Shown here piece after piece: positions 1 to 8,350 of a stretch of 64,000 nt of DNA (the stretch's first letter is position 1; each line of letters begins with the position of its first letter). The notes under the pieces are model-generated. The model ran no database searches, was not told the DNA's origin, and was given only the letters and a program-made list of their open reading frames with translations. The position numbers were made by a program, and so were the translations under genes. This stretch comes from Acholeplasmatales bacterium (GTDB lineage Bacteria > Bacillota_I > Bacilli_A > Acholeplasmatales > JAEDCM01): positions 1 to 64,000 of the forward strand of contig JAGCWW010000076.1 in the NCBI GenBank assembly GCA_017961685.1, in the 5' to 3' direction.

Positions 1-500
<500 letters not shown>

Positions 501-519
501 TTATGTTTTATCCTTTTCT

Positions 520-548
520 ATTATATAACTTTAAGTTATATTTTTCAA
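520..548 (-). promoter_or_regulatory. nifJ promoter with palindrome in its spacer
   Basis: On the minus strand, TTGAAA (543-548) and TATAAT (520-525) are separated by 17 bp. Positions 524-540 form TATAACTTTAAGTTATA, an 8-bp inverted repeat with one central base lying between the two boxes. A factor bound there would block RNA polymerase. Operator function and the identity of the regulator are inference. Confidence 0.6.
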
Positions 549-654
549 CATAGTAAAACGCTTTTTATTTTAAAAAATAAATGCTTAATTTTTGATAACT
601 TTTTGCCTAAATCTTTTTAAACTTAATATTTGCGCCATAATTAGTTACTTAAGA

Positions 655-682
655 AACAAAAAAAAGACTGATATAATCAGTC
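655..682 (-). terminator. Terminator of the cold-shock gene
   Basis: GACTGAT (666-672) and ATCAGTC (676-682) form a perfect 7-bp stem with a 3-base loop. It is followed in the minus direction by a T-rich run, seen here as the A-run at 655-665. Confidence 0.8.
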
Positions 683-700
683 CTTCAAATTGCAATTAAT

Positions 701-898
701 CTATTTTTTTACTACATTAGTTGCTTGAGGTCCTTTAGGGCCATCATTAATTTCAAATTCAACAGCTTGACCTTCATCTAATGTCTTATATCCTTCTGAT
801 GCGATTTGAGAATAATGTACGAATACATCCTTTCCATCTTCAGTTGAAATAAAGCCATAGCCTTTTTCAGCGTTAAACCATTTTACTTTTCCTGTCAT
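701..898 (-). CDS. Cold-shock protein, CspA family
   Basis: A 65-residue protein, [17 protein letters not shown]..., with the RNP1 motif KGYGFI and RNP2 motif VFVHYSQI of the single cold-shock domain that binds single-stranded RNA and DNA. The length matches the family. The reading frame opens 21 codons earlier, but AAGGAG lies 11 bp before this ATG and the product then begins like all CspA proteins. It has its own promoter (953-981), a leader of about 50 nt and its own terminator, so it is monocistronic. Leader-based thermoregulation is known in the family but cannot be shown here. Confidence 0.95.
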   Translation of the reverse strand: MTGKVKWFNAEKGYGFISTEDGKDVFVHYSQIASEGYKTLDEGQAVEFEINDGPKGPQATNVVKK

Positions 899-952
899 CT
901 TTAGTACTACTCCTTTGCTTAATATCAGCATAACTTTTGCTACACTAACATT

Positions 953-981
953 ATTATACACCTAATTAAATACCTAAACAA
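953..981 (-). promoter_or_regulatory. Promoter of the cold-shock gene
   Basis: TTGTTT (976-981) and TATAAT (953-958) are separated by 17 bp on the minus strand. The predicted start leaves about 50 nt of leader before the ATG at 898. Confidence 0.65.
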
Positions 982-999
982 GAAAAAGATAACTAATGG

Positions 1000-1986
1000 T
1001 TAATTTAAGTTCTCTTCATCCTTATCATAAAGTTCATGATAATATACTAAATCTTCAATCCACATCTTATCGGCTATTTCGTTTTCTTCTGATTTAGTAA
1101 TACCATATTTATCCATTAATAGCTTTGCTAGAAAATCAGTAGTCTTTTCAGCACCACTAATATTTAAGTGGTCTCCTCCACCATTATCTCTAACATCATA
1201 ATAATCAGTAGTCCCATCAAAACCTATTTCTTCTCTATAATCTTCAGCATCATAATAATCTACACCAACACTTTGTGTGTAGTTAACTACAGCATTATGT
1301 CTAGCATAATTCCATGTAGCTGATGAGAAAGATGTATAGAAGAATACTTCTATATCTTTTTCCTTACACATTTCAACAACTTGATCTAGTTGTGATTTAA
1401 TTCCCTTTTTGAAGTTTTCAGGTTCAGAATTAGGATCACCCATATAATCAGTTAATGTAGGAATTTGAACTCTTTTTCTAAAGATAAATCCTTTTAAAGC
1501 GTCTCTTGGGTAATCAGGAATTTGATATAAATTTTCAGCTTCCATATCCTTCCAGAAACAATGATATTTACCAACAAAATCACAGAACTTTTCCGCAACA
1601 TATGCTGTATCACTTAAATTCCTATAATATATTGCATCAGTTTCAACAATAACTACTTTTGGTTTTTGATACTTAAGTAGTTCTTTTAATTGACGCTTCA
1701 TACCAACACAGCTTTGTTTAGATACACCACAGTTATAGCTTCTAATACCATATTTTTCATACATATAATCTGGTGAAAAACATGAGAAAGCATCACTTGT
1801 ACCTATCATAACAACATCTAAACTATTCTTCTCTTCATCTTGATATCCTTTACCACGATAAAAACGTGTAGCCTCAGATCCTTTTAATGTTCTTGGAATA
1901 AACATAAATAAACTATAAAGGAATAATACTAGGACAATGAATATAAATAATGAAGCTTTTAGAATTCTTTGTTTTCTTAAACTCAT
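1000..1986 (-). CDS. Membrane-anchored SGNH-fold protein, DltD/AlgJ-like
   Basis: About 328 residues with one N-terminal membrane helix (roughly residues 8-30) and an extracytoplasmic domain. GTSDAF near residue 65 matches SGNH block I, with the nucleophilic Ser after GT. DHLNISGA near the C-terminus matches the Asp-x-x-His block, here as D-H-L-N. Such proteins act with an MBOAT partner in moving acyl or D-alanyl groups onto envelope polymers. It directly follows the MBOAT gene, whose stop codon overlaps its AGGAGGTG site. That site sets the ATG start, three codons inside the longest frame. The substrate is unknown. Confidence 0.75.
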   Translation of the reverse strand: MSLRKQRILKASLFIFIVLVLFLYSLFMFIPRTLKGSEATRFYRGKGYQDEEKNSLDVVMIGTSDAFSCFSPDYMYEKYGIRSYNCGVSKQSCVGMKRQLKELLKYQKPKVVIVETDAIYYRNLSDTAYVAEKFCDFVGKYHCFWKDMEAENLYQIPDYPRDALKGFIFRKRVQIPTLTDYMGDPNSEPENFKKGIKSQLDQVVEMCKEKDIEVFFYTSFSSATWNYARHNAVVNYTQSVGVDYYDAEDYREEIGFDGTTDYYDVRDNGGGDHLNISGAEKTTDFLAKLLMDKYGITKSEENEIADKMWIEDLVYYHELYDKDEENLN

Positions 1987-1998
1987 AATCCACACCTC

Positions 1999-3573
1999 CT
2001 AGAATTGACCATATACAGGATCTACAGGCGCATAGTTTGGCCCATATGTTCCAAAATAGAAAATAACAAGTATTAATAATAGATATAAAGCCCATCTAAT
2101 AACAACATGTCTTTTATCAACAAATTCTTCTCTTATGTTTTCATACTTAATATGCATAAAATCAACAAATACTAAGAAGGCAATTAATAATAACATAACA
2201 ATTAGTTCGCTTAATTCAATTACATTTGCGCTAACTAAGTTAGTTACACCACCACTAAAGAATCTAGAAATCATATTTACTGAATCATTAAGTGTTGCGG
2301 CTCTAAATATTAACATACCAATAGTTACAAGGATAAATGTTCTTGTAATTTGGAAACAAATGTATGCTTTATTATTTTTAAGCTTTTCATAATTTTTAAA
2401 TTTGTTCATTAATCCTTCAATTAATAAACCAATATCCATTATAACAAAATAATACATTCCATAAACAAAATACTTAACTCCACATCCATGCCATAAACCG
2501 CATACTACCCATACACAGAATAAGGCAATAGTTGATGGGATAAAGACAGATAAGAAATTCTTGTTTTTATTTCTTAAGCCCTTAGACATCTTCGTAATTG
2601 GCTTTGAGAAAGATACAGAATAGAAAATATATTCTTTTAGCCAAGCACCAAATGACATATGCCATCTACGCCAGAATTCACTAACAGTTCTTGAGAAGAA
2701 TGGTTTATCAAAGTTCTTTTGAAGCTTGAAACCAAACATTTCAGATACACCAAGTACCATTTCAATGATACCTGAGAATTCAGCATATAATTGAATTGTA
2801 TATAAAATAGCAGCACCAATAATAACAATACCAGAATAGTTATTGTAGTTTGTAAATACTTCTTGCGTGATGATATTTATTCTATCTGCAATAACAATCT
2901 TTTTAAAAATACCAAATAAGAATAATTGAAGACCATGTACCATATTTAAATAATCAAAGTCTCTTCCTTCAACAAGTTGAGGAGTTAACTCATCATATTT
3001 AGCAAATGGTCCTTCAAACATTTGTGGTAAGTATGACATAAATAAAGCAACATGTAAGAAGTTTCTATCTGCGCTATATTTACCTCTATATACATCTACA
3101 ACATAACCTATCGCATTTAGCGTATAGTAAGATAATCCTAGTGGAATTAAAACTATAAGAGTTGGGATGTTATAATCTATATGACACATATCAAAGAAAC
3201 CATTGAAGATTTCGCCAAATAGATTCAAGTATTTTAAGACAATTAGAAGTATAACATTAAATAAGACTCCTAAAATCATTAAGAGTTTCTTTTTCTTATT
3301 GTATTTTGCCTTTAAGGCTTTTCTATCATCTTTTTCTAATCCTTCTTTTTCTACTTCATACCTCTTATTATATTTATCCATTCCTATTCCAACAAAATAG
3401 ATACTTACTGTTGTTAGAATTAAGAATACTACTAGCCATTTACTAATTGTTATAAAAAGGCCATAACTAGCGATTAATAGCACAAAATATCTAAACTTTT
3501 TTGGCACTAAAATGTATATTAAAAAGACAATTGAAGCGAATAAGGCTAGAAAACCTATAGTCTCATAACCCAT
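1999..3573 (-). CDS. MBOAT-family membrane acyltransferase, DltB/AlgI-like
   Basis: A polytopic membrane protein of 524 residues with ten or more hydrophobic segments. It carries SEFWRRWHMSFGAWL and, later, CGLWHGCGVKYFVYG, the two His-bearing segments typical of MBOAT O-acyltransferases such as DltB and AlgI. In the Dlt pathway this protein takes an aminoacyl group from carrier-protein thioester and passes it across the membrane. Its neighbours are a carrier protein and an AMP ligase upstream and an SGNH protein downstream. The assignment as an envelope acyl-transfer channel is firm; D-alanine as the group moved is inference. Confidence 0.88.
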   Translation of the reverse strand: MGYETIGFLALFASIVFLIYILVPKKFRYFVLLIASYGLFITISKWLVVFLILTTVSIYFVGIGMDKYNKRYEVEKEGLEKDDRKALKAKYNKKKKLLMILGVLFNVILLIVLKYLNLFGEIFNGFFDMCHIDYNIPTLIVLIPLGLSYYTLNAIGYVVDVYRGKYSADRNFLHVALFMSYLPQMFEGPFAKYDELTPQLVEGRDFDYLNMVHGLQLFLFGIFKKIVIADRINIITQEVFTNYNNYSGIVIIGAAILYTIQLYAEFSGIIEMVLGVSEMFGFKLQKNFDKPFFSRTVSEFWRRWHMSFGAWLKEYIFYSVSFSKPITKMSKGLRNKNKNFLSVFIPSTIALFCVWVVCGLWHGCGVKYFVYGMYYFVIMDIGLLIEGLMNKFKNYEKLKNNKAYICFQITRTFILVTIGMLIFRAATLNDSVNMISRFFSGGVTNLVSANVIELSELIVMLLLIAFLVFVDFMHIKYENIREEFVDKRHVVIRWALYLLLILVIFYFGTYGPNYAPVDPVYGQF

Positions 3574-3617
3574 ATGACCAACTCCTTATTTTAAACACTA
3601 TAATTATACTACAAATA

Positions 3618-3642
3618 AAAAAATAATCAACGAGTGATTATT
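3618..3642 (-). terminator. Hairpin between the ACP and MBOAT genes
   Basis: AATAATCA-ACGAG-TGATTATT with an A/T-rich flank follows the ACP stop codon in the minus direction. It may be a leaky terminator that lowers expression of the MBOAT and SGNH genes relative to the ligase and carrier. Confidence 0.5.
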
Positions 3643-3870
3643 TTATTCTTCTTCTATTTTTTTAACTAATTCGTAGATAGTTTTTGCGGATGCAAAATTC
3701 TCAGGAATAACATAAGCTGGTGAAATTTCGATATCGAATTCATCTTCTAATTCTGTTACTAATCTAACGATATCAAAACTCTTTAAAAGTTTATGATTGA
3801 TTAAATCATCTTCCTTTTCGTAATCTACTGTTGGATTAATTCCTTTAAGTATTTCAATAACTCTATCCAT
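3643..3870 (-). CDS. Acyl/aminoacyl carrier protein, DltC-like
   Basis: A 75-residue acidic helical protein. LINHKLLKSFDIVRLV aligns with the helix II start of carrier proteins, where a Ser takes the 4'-phosphopantetheine arm. The usual D-S-L/F is K-S-F here, so the Ser is kept but the preceding Asp is replaced by Lys. It lies 9 bp downstream of the AMP ligase and upstream of the MBOAT gene, as DltC does between DltA and its membrane partners. It most likely carries the activated residue as a thioester. Confidence 0.82.
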   Translation of the reverse strand: MDRVIEILKGINPTVDYEKEDDLINHKLLKSFDIVRLVTELEDEFDIEISPAYVIPENFASAKTIYELVKKIEEE

Positions 3871-3879
3871 ATTATCCTC

Positions 3880-5409
3880 CTATAATTCTTTATAATGTGC
3901 TTTTAGATAAGCTCTATCAATTTTACCATTTAAGTTATATGTCATTTGTTTTACTCTAACATATCTATTTGGAATCATATAATCAGGAACTTTAGTTGCT
4001 AGATAATTTCTTATTTCTTCTTCTGTTAATCTTCCTTCATAAATGATAATTATTTCATCAACATCTTTATCATAAATGTTAATGCATGCCTTCATTTTAT
4101 CCATTGAACTAGCCGCAACATCTATTTCAGATAATTCAATACGATAGCCCATATGTTTTATTTGATTATCTTTTCTACCAGCATACATTAGTTCATTAAA
4201 TTCGTTATAATAAACTAAATCTCCAGTTCTATAAACATATTCATGATATGCCTTATTTAAGGGATTATTTACGAATGCTTGATCTGTTTTTTCTTTATTG
4301 TTATAATAACCCAAGCCAACAAATGGACTTCTTATTACTAATTCACCAATAGCATTCTTTTCAGTTACTAAATTATCATTATCATCTAAAACCATTGCAT
4401 CAACATTTTTACATCCATTACCAATAGGTAGTGTTTCATCATCACTAAATTCTCTATTAACTTTATAGAATGTACAAATATCTACTGTTTCTGTTGGACC
4501 AAATAGATTTGCATATAAACAGTTAATATGACGTCTCCAGTAATTTAAATGCTTTGTATGCATTATTTCTCCAGCAAATAATACTTTTTCTAAGTATTCA
4601 GGTTTAGCACAATCAAATACTTTTAAATTCGCTACTATAGCTAAAGCTGATGGAACCCAATAAATGGTATTAACTTTATATTCATTCATTACTTCTACTA
4701 ACTTAATTGGGAATGAGAAATAAAGCTTAGGAATAATTACATAAGTTGCACCCATAATTAATGTTGAATATAAATCAGAAACTGATGCGCTGAAATAGAA
4801 TTGTGTTTGACCACCAAAAATAGTTTTGTTTGTCATATCAAATTCAGTGATATACCAGTTAATATAACTAATTAAGTTTTGATGACTTATGATTGTTCCT
4901 TTTGGAGCACCTGATGAACCAGATGTGAATATCGCAAAGATTGGATCTGTTGTTACCATATCTTTTAAGATTTTATCTAGTTTTTCTTCATCTATATTAG
5001 TATTAATTGCTTCATCAAAATTGATTACATCAATACCTAAAAATGCCTTTTTAGCATCATCTACTAAATTGCTATTTGTAATAACCGCAAATGGATTAAT
5101 TGTATCTGCCATCATCTTAATTCTATCATTAGGCATTGATGGGTCAATTAATGTGTAATAGTTACCACTATAAATTGCGGATAACATCGAAATAACGACA
5201 TTTATTGATTTTTCCATATAAATGATAACTGCTTTATTACGCTTATTATATTTAGTTAAGAAACTTCCTATTTTTTTAGAACTATTTTGAAGGTTAGAAA
5301 ATGTAATATTAGTATTTAATACAGGATCAATAAAGGCAATTTTATCTTTATTTTCTAATACATTTTCATTAAATAATTCTATAAAGCTTTTATAGTATTT
5401 AAAAGCCAT
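3880..5409 (-). CDS. AMP-forming adenylation enzyme, DltA-like
   Basis: 509 residues, the usual DltA size. Adenylation motifs appear in order: FTSGSSGAPKG (P-loop), NLFGPTET, YRTGD, GRKDNQIKHMGYRIE and the C-terminal NGKIDR with the catalytic Lys. It should activate an amino or carboxylic acid as the adenylate and load the adjacent carrier protein. The ligase/carrier/MBOAT/SGNH order argues for D-alanine as in teichoic acid D-alanylation. The low similarity of the accessory genes leaves another substrate possible, and the selectivity pocket cannot be read with confidence by eye. Confidence 0.8.
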   Translation of the reverse strand: MAFKYYKSFIELFNENVLENKDKIAFIDPVLNTNITFSNLQNSSKKIGSFLTKYNKRNKAVIIYMEKSINVVISMLSAIYSGNYYTLIDPSMPNDRIKMMADTINPFAVITNSNLVDDAKKAFLGIDVINFDEAINTNIDEEKLDKILKDMVTTDPIFAIFTSGSSGAPKGTIISHQNLISYINWYITEFDMTNKTIFGGQTQFYFSASVSDLYSTLIMGATYVIIPKLYFSFPIKLVEVMNEYKVNTIYWVPSALAIVANLKVFDCAKPEYLEKVLFAGEIMHTKHLNYWRRHINCLYANLFGPTETVDICTFYKVNREFSDDETLPIGNGCKNVDAMVLDDNDNLVTEKNAIGELVIRSPFVGLGYYNNKEKTDQAFVNNPLNKAYHEYVYRTGDLVYYNEFNELMYAGRKDNQIKHMGYRIELSEIDVAASSMDKMKACINIYDKDVDEIIIIYEGRLTEEEIRNYLATKVPDYMIPNRYVRVKQMTYNLNGKIDRAYLKAHYKEL

Positions 5410-5420
5410 AATAACACCCC

Positions 5421-6251
5421 TTATTTTATGATGTGTAACTTCTTCTTTCTCTTATAAATACATATTGCTTGTGGTATATGATACATTGGAATTAATAATA
5501 GAATTATCCAAAGTGGATGCCATAAGTCATAGAAATATCCAACTAAGAAATAAGTCATTATAACGATTGTTGCAATATCCATAAACCAGAAGAATTTATA
5601 AGAAATAGCTCTTGATATATCAATGTATGTAATTATTGATAGGAAGATGATCCACCATGGATGCCATCTACCAAATACCATACCCATACATAAATAAACA
5701 ATTAAGATTGCATTTGCATAAACAAAGAATGTCCATTTTCTTGCTGCAACTGAAAAACAAATCAAATAATATAGTGGAATAGTTAAGAATAATATCCATC
5801 CTGGGCTCCATAAATCACATATAAAGCCTAAAAGAATATATGCTGCTATTACAATACAAGGATAATTAAATAATGCAAGACTACGTCTAAATATTGATGC
5901 ACCTAAACTATAGTATACTGGAATACTTAGGAAAATAGCCCATGCAGGATGCCATGCATCCTTTAAAAAACCAAATAATAGGAAAAAGATTAATGCGAAT
6001 ATTGGATATGGAATTCTATTCCAAATAATTAAACCCTTAATTGGTTTATTATTGATATCTTGTAATTCCTTGATGTAATTAGGAAAACTACATTCTTCTT
6101 CATACATTTCTTTTAGCTCAATGAATTTAACTTCATCAATCTCGCCTGTTTCTTCCCATTTAACTATATCTTCTTTATTAACATCTAATATTTGGGCTAA
6201 TTCTTCAATTGTGTAATTGCCTCTATATTTTATTAATTCTTCTCTTTCCAT
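5421..6251 (-). CDS. HTH-like N-terminus plus four 48-residue membrane repeats
   Basis: 276 residues. Residues about 8-40 look like a small helix-turn-helix (YTIEELAQILDVNKEDIVKW). Then come four copies of a two-helix membrane unit ending in a motif like W-H/S-P-x-W-I-x-F-L-x-I-P. The motif Trp falls at residues 100, 148, 196 and 244, exactly 48 apart. This suggests eight membrane segments made by internal duplication. It lies between the MORN gene and the ligase gene in one operon. The ribosome site is weak (AGAAAA), so translation may be coupled to the preceding gene. Function is unknown; a membrane-tethered regulator or sensor is possible. Confidence 0.7.
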   Translation of the reverse strand: MEREELIKYRGNYTIEELAQILDVNKEDIVKWEETGEIDEVKFIELKEMYEEECSFPNYIKELQDINNKPIKGLIIWNRIPYPIFALIFFLLFGFLKDAWHPAWAIFLSIPVYYSLGASIFRRSLALFNYPCIVIAAYILLGFICDLWSPGWILFLTIPLYYLICFSVAARKWTFFVYANAILIVYLCMGMVFGRWHPWWIIFLSIITYIDISRAISYKFFWFMDIATIVIMTYFLVGYFYDLWHPLWIILLLIPMYHIPQAICIYKRKKKLHIIK

Positions 6252-6269
6252 AGTTTTTTCTAATACAGA

Positions 6270-7178
6270 CTACTGTATTTCCTTTCTTGTATTACTTAGT
6301 TTGTCATTATCATAAATGTGGTGATATTCTTCACCATCATAATCAATAAATTTGAACTCACCATTCTTAATTCCATTAAAGAATTCACCAACGTATTTTC
6401 CTTTACCTAAGACATTTAATTCACCTTTACCAGTTAATTCATCGTTTTCTATGAAGCCTGTATATAGGTTATTATTGTTAAAAATTAATAACCCATTTTT
6501 AAATTCTTCTGAGATATTCCCAATAAAAGTTTTAAAGTCTTTATGATTTTTATAATGATAAATTCCTTTAATCAAATTAGAATATTTATCAATCATTCCA
6601 AAGAATAGATAGTCATTATTTTCTACTATTCTATAAACCATATGTGTATTAAGCTCACTAGTAAGTTTTATTTGTCCATGAATTAAAGTATAACCATCTT
6701 CTTTATATTCAACCTTTATGCCATATGATCTATTGTCTTTTTCCATTACAACACCTAGTCCACATTCTTTATCATTTTTGAACTGGCCAGTATAGATATT
6801 TCCATTAGCGTAATATACAGTACCATCGCCATCAGCTAAATTGTTTTTGAATTCACCAACGTATATTTCACCGTCACTATATTTCATGTATCCTATACCA
6901 TTAGCGCTATTACCTTTAAAGATTCCTTCAAAGTATCTTCCATCATTAAAACTGATTTGACCAAAACCTTCTTTATTACCTAATTTAAAATATCCTTCAT
7001 ATTTATAATTTCTAACCTTATCAGTTAAAATACCAAATGAATCAAATAGGCCATTATAAAAATATCCCTCATATTTTAAATTATTAGTTTCATAAACTCC
7101 ATATCCGTGAGGGATATTATTTTCAATATTTCCGCTATATTTAGCACCATTTAATAACATTTTTTCTTTAACTATCAT
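6270..7178 (-). CDS. MORN-repeat protein
   Basis: 302 residues with no signal peptide or membrane helix. It is built from about seven or more MORN repeats, for example KYEGYFKLGNKEGFGQI, YVGEFKNNLADGDGTV and YTGQFKNDKECGLGVV, spaced about 23 residues apart. The middle (about 150-215) is less regular. MORN repeats form beta-hairpin sheets that scaffold proteins or bind membranes. Its place at the head of the ligase/carrier/MBOAT operon suggests a role in organising the envelope machinery, which is inference. The ATG at 7178 has an AAGGG-like site about 7 bp upstream. Confidence 0.85.
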   Translation of the reverse strand: MIVKEKMLLNGAKYSGNIENNIPHGYGVYETNNLKYEGYFYNGLFDSFGILTDKVRNYKYEGYFKLGNKEGFGQISFNDGRYFEGIFKGNSANGIGYMKYSDGEIYVGEFKNNLADGDGTVYYANGNIYTGQFKNDKECGLGVVMEKDNRSYGIKVEYKEDGYTLIHGQIKLTSELNTHMVYRIVENNDYLFFGMIDKYSNLIKGIYHYKNHKDFKTFIGNISEEFKNGLLIFNNNNLYTGFIENDELTGKGELNVLGKGKYVGEFFNGIKNGEFKFIDYDGEEYHHIYDNDKLSNTRKEIQ

Positions 7179-7250
7179 CTAATCAGCCCTTATAAATATT
7201 CCCTATACATTATATCATAATTTTGTATTTTTTATATATAAAAATAAAAA

Positions 7251-8297
7251 TTATTTAATATCCTCGTAGTAACTATCTAAGTAACCTTTTTTTATTAGTT
7301 TTTTTACCTTTCTATCAAGTATTTTACGCCACAGTTTATTAAACCATTTCATTTTACCAAATAATTTAATAACTATTGGGGCATTAAAGTAATAAAACTT
7401 AATAAATAATCTTCCATACCAAGTTCTTCTTAAACACTTATCTCTATATCTTCTTAAAACAAATAATTCTTTTGTCTCATAAGAGTTATATACACATGTT
7501 GCGATATAGCATTTTTGTTTTTTAGGTATTGCGAATTTATCTTTATAGATTGGTTCATTAACTGTTTTAGAATCTAAGAAGGCACATGGGCTAATCTTAC
7601 AAGTAGCTGGGGCATTTACTTTATCTAGCATAAAGCATTCTCTAAATGACCAATCATCTAATTTTTCGATTTCATCATGAAGTATTACTGTTTGTAGTCT
7701 AATACAACTATAGAAACATCCCCTAGGTATAACCTTAATAGATTTAGGAATAACTATCGCAGGTAATTCTCTACAATTTCTAAAGGCAAACATATCTAAT
7801 ACTCTTAAAGTTTTAGGTAAGTTTATCTCAATTAGTTTTATACAATTTTCAAAGGCGCTTTCACCTATTTTAATTAAGCCATCAGATAAAGTTATACGTT
7901 CTAAGTGACTACAGTTTTTAAAAAGGTTCATTTCAATTTTCTTAATTGAAGATGGAACTTTAATAGAAATTAAGCTACTACACTCTTCAAATGCACCACT
8001 CATAATTTCTTCAATTCCTTCAGGTATTATTAATTCTTCTAAGCTTTGGCAGTTAGAAAATGCTTGATAGCCTATTACCTTTAAACAATCAGGTAAGACT
8101 ATTCTATAAACATTTTTACATTCAAAAAAGGTCTTTGTTAAGATATTTTCTACACTTGTATTACTTAAATCAATTTCACGTAATTCAGGATGTGTTCTAA
8201 ATATTAATGGTTTAATTTCTTTTACCTCACTAGGTAGGGTTAAATACTCTTCATTACCAGTATAATTAACTAATACGCCATCAACTATTTCAAACAT
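7251..8297 (-). CDS. Leucine-rich-repeat (BspA-type) protein with C-terminal CFI-box domain
   Basis: 348 residues. Residues about 15-255 hold roughly nine BspA-type repeats of the form IP-x-x-V/I-x-x-I-x-x-x-A-F-x-x-C-x-x-L, for example GAFEECSSLISIKVPSSIKK. The C-terminal 85 residues start CYIATCVYNSYETKEL and continue VLRRYRDKCLRRTWYGRLF, matching the CFI-box C-terminal domain. There is no signal peptide, so unlike secreted BspA adhesins it is probably cytoplasmic or membrane-associated through the basic tail. AGGAGGTG precedes the ATG. It lies 72 bp upstream of the MORN gene with no strong terminator, so it may head the envelope operon. Confidence 0.8.
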   Translation of the reverse strand: MFEIVDGVLVNYTGNEEYLTLPSEVKEIKPLIFRTHPELREIDLSNTSVENILTKTFFECKNVYRIVLPDCLKVIGYQAFSNCQSLEELIIPEGIEEIMSGAFEECSSLISIKVPSSIKKIEMNLFKNCSHLERITLSDGLIKIGESAFENCIKLIEINLPKTLRVLDMFAFRNCRELPAIVIPKSIKVIPRGCFYSCIRLQTVILHDEIEKLDDWSFRECFMLDKVNAPATCKISPCAFLDSKTVNEPIYKDKFAIPKKQKCYIATCVYNSYETKELFVLRRYRDKCLRRTWYGRLFIKFYYFNAPIVIKLFGKMKWFNKLWRKILDRKVKKLIKKGYLDSYYEDIK

Positions 8298-8324
8298 AAT
8301 AACACCTCCTTAAGTTAATTATAA

Positions 8325-8350
8325 CAAAATAAAAAGAGACTTTTAAGTCT
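8325..8350 (-). terminator. Terminator of the acyl-CoA synthetase/Nudix gene
   Basis: The minus-strand sequence AGAGACTT-AA-AAGTCTCT followed by TTTTTATTTTG begins at the stop codon. It separates the T-box-controlled gene from the LRR gene. Confidence 0.8.

Noticed and set aside
7251-8297. Secreted BspA adhesin
   Set aside because: The protein starts MFEIVDGVLVNYTG with no signal peptide and ends in a basic CFI-box domain.
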